From positions 1 through 26,284 of the forward strand of contig JAVBMA010000060.1 of assembly GCA_031553005.1 (NCBI GenBank): 26,284 nucleotides of DNA, given 5' to 3'. Made by a program: the position numbers and the translations under genes. Positions within the stretch are counted from its first letter, which is position 1. Each line of letters begins with the position of its first letter. Origin of the DNA: RGIG9379 sp031553005 (lineage in GTDB: Bacteria > Bacteroidota > Bacteroidia > Bacteroidales > Paludibacteraceae). Positions 15,997-23,466 of this stretch are shown piece after piece. The notes under the pieces were generated by a model. That model searched no databases, was not told the DNA's origin, and saw only the letters and a program-made list of their open reading frames with translations.

Positions 15997-16587
15997 ATGA
16001 AAAATGAAATTTTAGAGTCTGTAAAAGACGGTGTAAAATACTGGTGGGTTTCACTACTTGTCGGACTGTTAGCCGTAATCCTTGGCGTTTGGTGCCTTGC
16101 AACACCCGATACAACTCTTATCGCATTGACTTATGTCTTTGTTTTTGCCTTTTTTATAACAGGTATAATAGAAATTTCTTTTGCCGTAGCAAACAAGAAC
16201 ATTTTTCCGGACTGGGGTTGGAGATTGGCTGTAGGGATTATAGATATCCTTTTTGCCATACTGCTTCTGGCACTTCCTCTTCCGATTATTACAGTAGGAT
16301 TGCTATACTTCGTAGGGTTCTGGATTCTATTCCGTTCTATCTGGGCAATAGCGGAATCTTATCAATTACAACGTTGGGGAATAAAAGATTGGGGATGGAT
16401 GCTGGCTTTCGGTATCCTCTGCGTCGTTTTTGCATTTCTCTTCCTGTTCAGCCCGGTATTTTTCAAAGGCGTTTTCGTTATCGCAATCGTCTCTGTAGCC
16501 TTAATCCTATACGGATTTTTCAGGATATACCTTGCTTTCAAATTGAAATCGCTGGATAAAGACATAAAAAAGTATGAAGAAAGGTGA
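15997..16587 (+). CDS. HdeD/DUF308 family membrane protein
   Basis: A 196-residue protein with six hydrophobic segments (about 17-37, 41-65, 74-94, 97-115, 131-151, 154-178), arranged as three similar pairs; the WWVSLLVGLLAVILGVWCLA and WGWMLAFGILCVVFAFLFLF halves show an internal repeat. The repeat structure and the aromatic WGWR / WGWM starts are typical of the DUF308 family, named after the E. coli acid-resistance protein HdeD. The tail is short and basic (LKSLDKDIKKYEER). It follows the LEA-like gene by 46 bp, so a joint envelope-stress function is plausible. The biochemical role of the family is not firmly known. Confidence 0.85.
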   Translation: MKNEILESVKDGVKYWWVSLLVGLLAVILGVWCLATPDTTLIALTYVFVFAFFITGIIEISFAVANKNIFPDWGWRLAVGIIDILFAILLLALPLPIITVGLLYFVGFWILFRSIWAIAESYQLQRWGIKDWGWMLAFGILCVVFAFLFLFSPVFFKGVFVIAIVSVALILYGFFRIYLAFKLKSLDKDIKKYEER

Positions 16588-16703
16588 CAGTGAAGTTACA
16601 AGTTGTCAGTTACGAGTCATAAGTAAAACAAGCAAGTGAACGAGTAGACTAACAACAAGTTAGGGTGATTTTATTACCACAATCTCACTTTATTACAAAA
16701 AAC

Positions 16704-16859
16704 ACTTATCTACAATACTCTCCCTAACAAGAGATAGGAAATACAAAGGCACGATGAACACAAAGTAATATTTCTTTTTATTTTCTTTGTGTTCATCGTG
16801 ACTTTGTGTTTATAAACCCCATTGGTTTTAATTACCCCATGAGAAATATTGCGGAGAAC
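16704..16859. repeat. Stem-loop repeat, family B, copy 2 (hairpin inverted)
   Basis: Flanks match copy 1 in the same orientation: aacaagagata on the left (about 16727-16737) and tttataaaccccattg on the right. The hairpin between them, arms 16739-16765 and 16785-16811 and loop 16766-16784, corresponds to the reverse complement of the hairpin in copy 1. The 19-nt loop matches reversed with one mismatch. 25 of 27 arm positions pair. It lies between the convergent DUF308 and mltD genes. Confidence 0.75.
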
Positions 16860-16883
16860 ATTCTATTAAATAAACATCAATAA

Positions 16884-16903
16884 CCGAGGGTGCAAACCCG
16901 CGG
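16884..16903 (-). terminator. Possible terminator hairpin after mltD
   Basis: ccgagggt-gcaa-acccgcgg forms a stem of seven pairs with one mismatch and a 4-nt loop, 40 bp past the mltD stop; on the minus strand it is followed by a T-rich stretch (ttattgatgtttattt). Confidence 0.35.
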
Positions 16904-16942
16904 TAAATTCCTCCCCGGCAGATCCCGGCTCTATCTCTGCAA

Positions 16943-18235
16943 TCAGCGTATCCGCAAATTCTGTCCTACACGAACCATATCCGAACGCAGGTTATTCAAC
17001 TTTTTAATCTGGGCAACACTTACACCTTGTTTTCGTGAAATACCGGACAAAGTGTCTCCCGGCTTCACTTTATAGGTACGTCCTTTTGCTCCTCTGTAAT
17101 AAGGATCGGCAGAAGCGGGTTGAACAACAATCCTGTTTTTATTCAACTCTTCCGACTTATGCGCCAGAATTTCATCCTTCCGGTTCAGGAAGTTATTAAT
17201 ATGTTTTTGAGGAAGGCATAAAGTATAAGGAACTCCGTTTCCGGGAATAATGTCTTTCCGGTATTGAGGATTCAGGCTTTGCAGTACGGAAAGCTCTATA
17301 TCCAAGACCTCGGCAATCTGCACCAAATGTATCCGTTCGTTCAGCACAAGCGTATCGCATGAAACCGGCATTTCAATGTCGGCAGGGCAAAAGTTATGCT
17401 CCTTGTAATAATTCATAGTATAAGTAGCTGCTATAAATGCGGGTACATATCCTCTGGTTTCCTTTGGTAAATAATTATAAATAGCCCAATAATCGCGTTT
17501 ACCTCCCGAACGGTTAATTGCTTTATTGACGTTTCCAGGTCCACAGTTGTAAGCGGCAATCACCAATACCCAATCATTGTAAATAGCATACAGATCGGAC
17601 AAAAACCGGATTGCCGCATCGGTTGCCTTTATCGGATCACGTCGTTCGTCTACCAGGCTGTTTCCCTGCAAACCATATATTTTCCCGGTCGCATACATAA
17701 ACTGCCACAAACCGGAAGCTCCCGCTCTCGAAAATGCAGTAGGATTGAGCGCCGATTCGATAACCGGCAAATACTTCAACTCCAACGGAAGATGGGCGGC
17801 ATCCAACGCCTGTTCAAAAATAGGAAGGTAATATTTTCCTACTCCCAGCATATATTCAACCTGTTTCCTTTTCTTAACGGTATAGACCTCGATATAGCGC
17901 CTCACAACACTATTATAGCTCATTTCCATAATGGCGGGGATCTGCTGTAACCGCTGTATATAGATACTATCCGGAAGCATTTCTCCGGTATCGGCAGAAA
18001 CACAATCCCCGAATAGGTTATTATTTTCTCTAAAAACAAATAACAGGCTATCCAGATTTGTGTCAAATCCGTCGGGCACACTCAGGTCATCTTCGATCAC
18101 CGACAGATTAACCTTTTTTTCAACAGGGGCAGGAGCAGGTTCAGCAACAGGAGTAACAGCCTTTACGTTTTTTGCCGACACAACGCCAACCGAACTTAAA
18201 ACAAAAATCAAGAGTATAGAGCTAACATATTTCAT
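16943..18235 (-). CDS. mltD: Membrane-bound lytic transglycosylase, MltD-like
   Basis: Cleaves the glycan strands of peptidoglycan to 1,6-anhydromuropeptides in the periplasm. The 430-residue protein has an N-terminal signal peptide (MKYVSSILLIFVLSSVGVVSA), a spacer, then a family 1 SLT (GH23) domain with the catalytic glutamate E160 in LPVIESALNPTAFSRAGASG, followed by LWQFMYATGKIYGL and AAYNCGPGNVNKAI, which are characteristic. A single LysM domain (about 385-430, RTYKVKPGDTLSGISRKQGV) binds peptidoglycan. There is no lipobox cysteine, unlike E. coli MltD. It is last in the parA-parB-DUF5683 series, 177 bp after the DUF5683 gene. A role in wall turnover at division is inferred from that context. 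Confidence 0.94.
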   Translation of the reverse strand: MKYVSSILLIFVLSSVGVVSAKNVKAVTPVAEPAPAPVEKKVNLSVIEDDLSVPDGFDTNLDSLLFVFRENNNLFGDCVSADTGEMLPDSIYIQRLQQIPAIMEMSYNSVVRRYIEVYTVKKRKQVEYMLGVGKYYLPIFEQALDAAHLPLELKYLPVIESALNPTAFSRAGASGLWQFMYATGKIYGLQGNSLVDERRDPIKATDAAIRFLSDLYAIYNDWVLVIAAYNCGPGNVNKAINRSGGKRDYWAIYNYLPKETRGYVPAFIAATYTMNYYKEHNFCPADIEMPVSCDTLVLNERIHLVQIAEVLDIELSVLQSLNPQYRKDIIPGNGVPYTLCLPQKHINNFLNRKDEILAHKSEELNKNRIVVQPASADPYYRGAKGRTYKVKPGDTLSGISRKQGVSVAQIKKLNNLRSDMVRVGQNLRIR

Positions 18236-18412
18236 ATAAAACCAGATGTATTATTCCCGAAATAATAAACGTTTTGTTTCCGTTTTTATTTTCCATAAAA
18301 ACAAGCGTTCGGGAAATTTAATGTTTGTAAAAAAGCAATAAAAACCATTGGTCACAGAAAGAGTGACGCAAAATTCCATGTAATATAATATAGCGGATAT
18401 TTACCTGTTAAT

Positions 18413-19105
18413 TTAAAAATTTATTGTGCAACGGAATCCCAACATGTTTGAGGCGGGGGCATCGTTTGAATAAAAGTAATTATTGATTACCGGTTCTACC
18501 TGTAAGGACAAGTCTTCCGAAACGGAAAAATTATATAATTGTGCATCGACAAAGGCATCGACTACGCTTACTACATATAATGCGACCATACCGAATATAC
18601 TAAGGTCCCTGTTGCGGCGGTAAAAATCCCTTTTGCGCTTCAATGTGTTTTGTTTCCAACTCAAGTCGGCTCCCGACATATTGTAGAAAATCGACTCATA
18701 GCTATTGGTAGAAGGATCATTATCCATAATGTCGTGATAGGCATTCTGATAATCATTATACATTCTTCCGTTCCATGTTATCAAATAAGTAAGGGTTACT
18801 ATGCCACCATAAAGCACAGGGACTTTCCAATAACTCCTATTGTAAATCTGTCCTAATCCGGGACATATAAGGGCATACCAGGTAGCTTTGGCGGGATCGG
18901 GCATAAAAGCCGGGATGGGTGCTATCAGCGAGTCTGCAAATAAGATATTATCGGATAATATAATTGTGGTAGTTGTATCTATTACCTGCATTTCAATATG
19001 GTCGGGCGATGTCAGGGTATCTCCTGCTTCCTGTCCGAATGCCCATTGTCCTGCATAAAAAAAGAATACAAAAAAAATGGCAAATATGATAGAATATTTC
19101 TTCAA
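18413..19105 (-). CDS. DUF5683 family membrane-associated protein
   Basis: A 230-residue exported or membrane protein. The N-terminus MKKYSIIFAIFFVFFFYAGQ with WAFGQ is a signal peptide. The conserved part is PDPAKATWYALICPGLGQIYNRSYWKVPVLYGG, with the PGLGQIYN motif and following hydrophobic stretches (about 92-115 and 167-187), which is the hallmark of DUF5683. The C-terminus ends in CTINF, with a terminal phenylalanine as in outer-membrane proteins. It lies 22 bp after parB and before mltD. I recall the same order in many Bacteroidales, so it probably links chromosome segregation and wall enzymes, but its molecular function is unknown. Confidence 0.85.
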   Translation of the reverse strand: MKKYSIIFAIFFVFFFYAGQWAFGQEAGDTLTSPDHIEMQVIDTTTTIILSDNILFADSLIAPIPAFMPDPAKATWYALICPGLGQIYNRSYWKVPVLYGGIVTLTYLITWNGRMYNDYQNAYHDIMDNDPSTNSYESIFYNMSGADLSWKQNTLKRKRDFYRRNRDLSIFGMVALYVVSVVDAFVDAQLYNFSVSEDLSLQVEPVINNYFYSNDAPASNMLGFRCTINF

Positions 19106-19127
19106 ACCTGTTTCTCTATTTTAAGCA

Positions 19128-20021
19128 TCAATCATTCCGGATGGAATCAAAAATATCCATAATTTTTTCCAACTCTTCGTCGTTCGCAAACGGGATTGTA
19201 ATCTTCCCTTTTCCTTTTGCACTGCGTGCCAGATCTACTTTGGAATGAAAAAGGTCTTTTAACCGTTCTTTGAGTAACAGGTACTCTTCAGGCAACTTAT
19301 CTTTTGCCTCTTTTTCCGAATTTGAAGATTCTTCAGGTTCTTCACCTTTATTCATCAGGCGAACAATCTCTTCTACTTTACGTACAGAGTAATTATTTTT
19401 TAAAATCTGTTCGTAAATATCAAGCTGTTTTACAGGATCTGCTATATTGATGAGGGCGCGGGCATGTCCCATATCAATCTTGCGGTCTTTTATTCCGACC
19501 TGAATCTCTCCCGGCAAACGAAGCAGGCGCAAATAATTGGAAACGGTAGCACGCTTCTTTCCTACCCGATCGCTTAGTTGCTCTTGCGTGTAAGAGCAGA
19601 GTTCGAGCAAGTTTTGATAAGATAAAGCAATTTCAATGGCATTCAAATCTTCCCGTTGAATATTTTCAACAAGAGCCATTTCCATCATCAATTCATCATT
19701 TATCTCTTTGATATATGCGGGAACAGAGGTCAATCCTGCCATCTTAGATGCCCTGAAACGTCGCTCTCCCGCAATGATCTGGTATTTATGTCCGTCGACT
19801 TTACGAAGCGTGATTGGTTGGATTACCCCGATCTGTTTTATAGATTCGGAAAGTTCCATCATCGCCTCTGCATCGAAATGTTTTCTTGGTTGATCCGGAT
19901 TCGGTTCTATCTCTGAAATAAGAATTTCGCTAATGGAAGACATTCCACTGATAACTTCCGGTTCATCCGTATCAATCAATGCTCCCAACCCTTTTCCTAA
20001 TCCGCCAATTTTTTTTGCCAT
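19128..20021 (-). CDS. parB: Chromosome partitioning protein ParB (CTPase/DNA-binding)
   Basis: Binds parS sites near the replication origin and, as a CTP-dependent clamp, spreads on DNA and drives ParA-dependent segregation. The 297-residue protein has the usual order: basic N-terminal ParA-interacting peptide (MAKKIGGLGKGLGALI), the ParB/Srx nucleotide-binding domain with the arginine-rich GERRFRAS box (85-92), the helix-turn-helix region (SYTQEQLSDRVGKKRATVSN), and a C-terminal dimerisation tail. It follows parA by 79 bp, a gap filled by a gtgata-type inverted repeat. No parS-like tgtttcacgtgaaaca sequence was seen in this window. Confidence 0.96.
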   Translation of the reverse strand: MAKKIGGLGKGLGALIDTDEPEVISGMSSISEILISEIEPNPDQPRKHFDAEAMMELSESIKQIGVIQPITLRKVDGHKYQIIAGERRFRASKMAGLTSVPAYIKEINDELMMEMALVENIQREDLNAIEIALSYQNLLELCSYTQEQLSDRVGKKRATVSNYLRLLRLPGEIQVGIKDRKIDMGHARALINIADPVKQLDIYEQILKNNYSVRKVEEIVRLMNKGEEPEESSNSEKEAKDKLPEEYLLLKERLKDLFHSKVDLARSAKGKGKITIPFANDEELEKIMDIFDSIRND

Positions 20022-20100
20022 ACTTTTTTATAGTTATGAGTGATAAAGTGATAAGTGATGGTCTTCACATATTTCTATCACTGATAATTAATCACTAAAA
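20022..20100. repeat. Short inverted 'agtgataa' repeats between parA and parB
   Basis: gagtgataaagtgataagtgat (about 20038-20059) is followed by reversed partners atcactgataat and atcactaaaatt, the last running into the parA stop. They could form a hairpin in the parA-parB transcript. They do not match the parS consensus. Confidence 0.45.
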
Positions 20101-20880
20101 TTATTTATCACTGATTTCACTGTTCCGGTCAACTAATTCCTTAGCCAACTGCATATAATTTTGAGCGCCTTTGGACTCTACGTCGTATAAAATTACCGAC
20201 TGTCCGAAGCTCGGCGCTTCGCTCAATTTAATATTACGTTGAATAACCGTTTCGAAAACCATATCTTCAAAGTGTCTTCTCACTTCTTCCATTACCTGGT
20301 TATTCAGGCGGGTACGCGAATCGTACATCGTCAGCAAAAATCCTTCGATCTCTAGCTCCGGGTTCAACTTGCTTTTTACAATCTTAATGGTATTCAGCAA
20401 TTTGGAAATCCCTTCCAATGCGTAATACTCGCATTGTACGGGAATAATAACCGAATCGGCTGCCGTCAGCGCATTCAATGTTATCAATCCCAAAGAGGGG
20501 GAACAATCTATAAAAATATAATCAAAATCATCCTTCACCTGATCCAATACATTTTTAAGTATCTTTTCCCGGTTGGGCAGGTTTAGCATCTCAATCTCGG
20601 CTCCCACCAAATCAATATGGGACGGGATGATTTTCATATTATCCAATTCCGTATCACAGATTGCGGTATGAACATCAATATTATCAATCAAACATTCATA
20701 TATACTACTTTTGAGCTTTTTGATATCCAATCCAAGGCCCGAGGATGCATTAGCCTGAGGGTCGGCGTCAACAATAAGGACTTTCTTATCCATAACAGCC
20801 AACGAAGCTGCCAGGTTGATTGTCGTTGTTGTTTTTCCTACTCCTCCTTTCTGGTTTGCCAGCGAAATAATCTTCCCCAT
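20101..20880 (-). CDS. parA: Chromosome partitioning ATPase ParA (Soj)
   Basis: Walker-type DNA-binding ATPase that moves ParB-parS complexes over the nucleoid. The 259-residue protein is of chromosomal Soj size, with the deviant Walker A K11-GGVGKT in NQKGGVGKTTTTINLAASLA, the A' motif VLIVDADPQANASSGLG, and Walker B YIFIDCSPSLG. There is no N-terminal DNA-binding extension as in plasmid ParA type Ia. It heads parA-parB-DUF5683-mltD, with a promoter-like pair upstream (20916-20948). Confidence 0.96.
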   Translation of the reverse strand: MGKIISLANQKGGVGKTTTTINLAASLAVMDKKVLIVDADPQANASSGLGLDIKKLKSSIYECLIDNIDVHTAICDTELDNMKIIPSHIDLVGAEIEMLNLPNREKILKNVLDQVKDDFDYIFIDCSPSLGLITLNALTAADSVIIPVQCEYYALEGISKLLNTIKIVKSKLNPELEIEGFLLTMYDSRTRLNNQVMEEVRRHFEDMVFETVIQRNIKLSEAPSFGQSVILYDVESKGAQNYMQLAKELVDRNSEISDK

Positions 20881-20915
20881 AGTATTAAAATATTTTATTT
20901 ATGTTCATCAATCTG

Positions 20916-20948
20916 CAAATATAGAAATAATTCAAAAATCTACCGCAA
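20916..20948 (-). promoter_or_regulatory. Promoter for parA
   Basis: On the minus strand TATATTTG (20923-20916) fits TAnnTTTG exactly, with a TTG at 20948-20946 22 bp upstream, and a leader of about 30 nt. Confidence 0.55.
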
Positions 20949-20995
20949 CTTTTCATTTGTGGGGTAAAGAAAAACTTTTTCTTAGCTAAAAATCA

Positions 20996-21003
20996 TATAT
21001 TTG
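20996..21003 (+). promoter_or_regulatory. Isolated -7 box on the + strand
   Basis: TATATTTG (20996-21003) fits TAnnTTTG but has no -33 element and no ORF within 500 bp downstream. It could drive a transcript across the 21111-21478 element to the GH3 gene or be chance. Confidence 0.25.
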
Positions 21004-21110
21004 CAACGAAAAACAAAATCCCCTAATCAGGATTTATATGATTTTAAGATGAATAAGATTATCAGAGTTAAAAAAAATCCTGAAAATCAACAAATCCTGA
21101 AAATCATAAT

Positions 21111-21478
21111 TCAGAAACTGTTTAAATTTTGTATTAAGTAGTTACGAGTAGACAAGTAAATGAGACATACGAATTTCTTACCAAAAGTTCTACCGTTCCA
21201 ACCGCCTTGGAGGCGAAGCGTTAAAAAAATCTTTGGAATGGAGCGTTAAAAAACATTTTTTGTCTGACGACCGTAGGGAGGAGTTTAAAACGTTTTAGCG
21301 GAGTGCAGAAGATTTTTAGCGAAGAATCCACAGCGGCGGCTTTTTTTGCTTACTTTTTTGAGCTGTAGCAAAAAAGTAAGAGCCCGTCCGGCTTGAGGAC
21401 AATCAAAGAGTTGAAAGGTGAAAGTTCTGCTTAAGGACATCGAATAACTTTGTGATAAGAAATTTAAACAGTTTCTCA
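21111..21478. mobile_element. MITE-like element with perfect terminal inverted repeats
   Basis: A perfect 17-bp inverted repeat, agaaactgtttaaattt (21113-21129) and its complement (21460-21476), bounds about 364 bp with no transposase ORF. A TCA lies directly outside or at the edge of each end (21111-21113 and 21476-21478), consistent with a 3-bp target duplication but short enough to be chance. Inside are a perfect 12-bp stem hairpin (cttacttttttg 21349-21360, caaaaaagtaag 21369-21380), a second pair of weaker arms (ccgttccaa / ttggaatgg, about 21191-21231), repeated gcgttaaaaaa units, and one acgagtagac copy. It looks like a non-autonomous element; the parent transposon is not identified. 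Confidence 0.6.
21349..21380. terminator. Hairpin with 12-bp perfect stem
   Basis: cttacttttttg / caaaaaagtaag with an 8-nt loop lies within the MITE-like element. It could terminate transcription crossing the element, although there is no separate T-run after the stem. Confidence 0.35.
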
Positions 21479-21527
21479 GACAATTTTTTATTTTTTTGCA
21501 AATCATTACATTAAACCATAAATTATC

Positions 21528-23294
21528 ATGAAAAGACTTTTTTGGATATTAAGTATCTCTTTTTTAGTGGTATCGCAGACGGCTTGTGATACAAAAGTTG
21601 CTCCCAAGCAACAGGTGTCAGCTCCGATAGCAACAAACGAAGATTGGAAACAGTTGACATTGCGTGAGAAAATCGGGCAAACCATGATGGTACTCAGTGA
21701 TTATAAGGCGCACAAAGAAATCGGCGGAGGTTCGTTAGACTCGTTTTTTGTAAAATACCCGGTAAGCGGTTTTTTTATTGCCGATTGGAACGGACATGCT
21801 CAAAAACCGGCTGGAATGTCGTTTGAAGAGTTTGTCCTCCAAATGATACGCGAATACAATGCTGCATCTCAATTTCCGCTCTTTATCTGCGAAGATTTTG
21901 AAAAAGGAGCCGGGTATACTTATGCTAATTGTACCAAAATGCCGGCAATTATGGCGCTCGGCGCTGCCAATAATCCGGAGTTGGCTTACGCTTACGGAAA
22001 AATTGTTTCGCAAGAATCGCGTGCAATGGGTTTCAACTGGCTTTTGCATCCGGTTGCCGACCTTAATATCAATCCGCTACACCCGTTGATTATCGAGCGT
22101 GCCATTTCGGATAAACACGAACTTTCCCTCCCTCTTCTCAGAGAGCAAATGCGGGGAATGAAGGAACAAGGAATGATTTCAACCGTTAAACATTTTCCGG
22201 GCGATGGCTACACCATTCGCGACCAGCATTTGATTACCTCTGCCAACAATCTTTCAATGGCTGAGTGGAAAAAATCTTTCGGAAAAATATTTGAAACCAT
22301 GATTGCGGACGGCGCGCCGTCTATTATGGTTGGACACATACAATTTCCGGCTTATCAAAAGGATTCGATCGACGGCGTTTTACCTCCGGCTACACTTTCA
22401 AAAGATATTATGACCAAACTATTGAAAAATGAAATGGGTTATAGAGGCGTTGTGATGTCGGACGCTATGAATATGGGAGGCGCTATGGGATATTACGAAA
22501 GTGTATTCGAGGCATCGGTACAATCTTTTGCGGCCGGTTGCGATATGATTTTGTGGCCTGACCTTGCCTTTATGGATACCGTAGAAGCGCGTATCCTTCG
22601 CGGTGAAATTCCGATGAGCCGTCTTGATGATGCGGTTGAACGTATCTGGGCTGTACGTGAACAATATGGTTTGCTTGAAAAAAAACCGGAAATTGCCACA
22701 CCGCTTCCTGCTGACCACGCAAGTTATACGGACGAAAAAATGACCGCCCTTGCCGAGTCGGCTGTTACGGTTATTCAAGACAAAAACAACGATATTCCGT
22801 TGAGTGTTGATAAAAGCAAGAAAATTTTGCTTGTCAATATTAGTTACACCGATGCCTCTGTTCTTAAACGCGACCGCACAAAAGATTTTGAAGTCATAAA
22901 AGCAGAATTGGAAGCCCGCGGTTTTGAAGTGGATGTCGTACACGATTTTCACAGATACCAATGGGAATGGCGTTTGAATAGTGAACTTGCTCAATATGAC
23001 AAGTTTATTGTATGCTTTGAAAACAGTTTCTTTGATCCGGTAGGCTCGTTGTTCTTGAAAGGCAGGGAGGCATTTGCATTGTGGATGGTAAGAATATTGC
23101 CGAAAAACAAGGTTATTTCGGTTTCGTTCAGCAATCCGTATTACAATACGTTCTATTTGGGAACCAACCCGTTGCTGATCAATGCTTACAGCCGTGATGC
23201 CTTTATGCAGAAAGCTGTGGTAAAAGTGTTGATGGGCGAAGTGAAAGCAACTGCAAAATCTCCGGTGGATTTGTATAATCCGATTATGAGGTAA
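21528..23294 (+). CDS. Glycoside hydrolase family 3 protein, lipoprotein-like
   Basis: A 588-residue GH3 enzyme of the beta-N-acetylhexosaminidase (NagZ) type, probably acting on peptidoglycan-derived or other beta-linked amino sugars. The N-terminus MKRLFWILSISFLVVSQTAC ends in a cysteine suitable for lipid attachment, although the box (SQTAC) is not ideal. The (beta/alpha)8 domain contains KHFPGDGYTIRDQH (221-234): the usual GHG is GDG, while the Asp-x-His pair (D232, H234) that acts as acid/base in NagZ enzymes is kept. The nucleophile is D312 in VVMSDAMNMGG. A second alpha/beta domain follows (about 400-588). It stands alone between a MITE-like element and a hairpin. Substrate is uncertain. 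Confidence 0.88.
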   Translation: MKRLFWILSISFLVVSQTACDTKVAPKQQVSAPIATNEDWKQLTLREKIGQTMMVLSDYKAHKEIGGGSLDSFFVKYPVSGFFIADWNGHAQKPAGMSFEEFVLQMIREYNAASQFPLFICEDFEKGAGYTYANCTKMPAIMALGAANNPELAYAYGKIVSQESRAMGFNWLLHPVADLNINPLHPLIIERAISDKHELSLPLLREQMRGMKEQGMISTVKHFPGDGYTIRDQHLITSANNLSMAEWKKSFGKIFETMIADGAPSIMVGHIQFPAYQKDSIDGVLPPATLSKDIMTKLLKNEMGYRGVVMSDAMNMGGAMGYYESVFEASVQSFAAGCDMILWPDLAFMDTVEARILRGEIPMSRLDDAVERIWAVREQYGLLEKKPEIATPLPADHASYTDEKMTALAESAVTVIQDKNNDIPLSVDKSKKILLVNISYTDASVLKRDRTKDFEVIKAELEARGFEVDVVHDFHRYQWEWRLNSELAQYDKFIVCFENSFFDPVGSLFLKGREAFALWMVRILPKNKVISVSFSNPYYNTFYLGTNPLLINAYSRDAFMQKAVVKVLMGEVKATAKSPVDLYNPIMR

Positions 23295-23303
23295 TAAAAA
23301 AAG

Positions 23304-23372
23304 TAAACACAGATACACAAAGGGCGCGAAGAAAAATTAAAACTTCGCGCCCTTTGTGTACCTGTGTATTTA
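23304..23372. terminator. Long hairpin after the GH3 gene
   Basis: Arms of about 28-30 nt, of which tacacaaagggcgcgaag (23314-23331) and its complement (23343-23360) are perfect for 18 bp, surround an 11-nt A-rich loop. It begins 9 bp after the GH3 stop. The cacaaag/ctttgtg core is shared with repeat families A and B, so it is probably a repeat copy serving as terminator. Confidence 0.7.
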
Positions 23373-23410
23373 ATGCACATTAAATTATTAACTTTCCGAC
23401 AAAAAATCAA

Positions 23411-23418
23411 TACCTTTG
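23411..23418 (+). promoter_or_regulatory. -7 promoter box for valS
   Basis: TACCTTTG fits TAnnTTTG, with TTTCC 18 bp upstream (23393), the same weak -33 form as in front of prs. It lies 48 bp before the ATG at 23467 and rules out the TTG start at 23416 inside it. Confidence 0.55.
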
Positions 23419-23466
23419 CAATCTAAAATAAAAATCGAACAAACATTTGAAATTAACAATATAATC

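Noticed and set aside
16044..16559. 171-codon + strand ORF inside the DUF308 gene
   Set aside because: Out-of-frame shadow; the DUF308 frame has clear membrane segments and internal repeats, this one has none.
19128..20948. parS sites near parAB
   Set aside because: No sequence resembling tgtttcacgtgaaaca was seen by eye; the gtgata repeats between parA and parB have different symmetry.
21285..21506. 73-codon minus-strand ORF
   Set aside because: Lies across the hairpins and one end of the MITE-like element; the peptide is a read-through of repeat sequence rather than a conserved protein.
22419..23318. 299-codon minus-strand ORF inside the GH3 gene
   Set aside because: Rich in His, Phe, Arg and Cys with no recognisable domain; antisense shadow of the GH3 frame.
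23416..23466. TTG start adding 17 residues to valS
   Set aside because: The TTG is part of the TACCTTTG promoter box; the conserved N-terminus starts at 23467.
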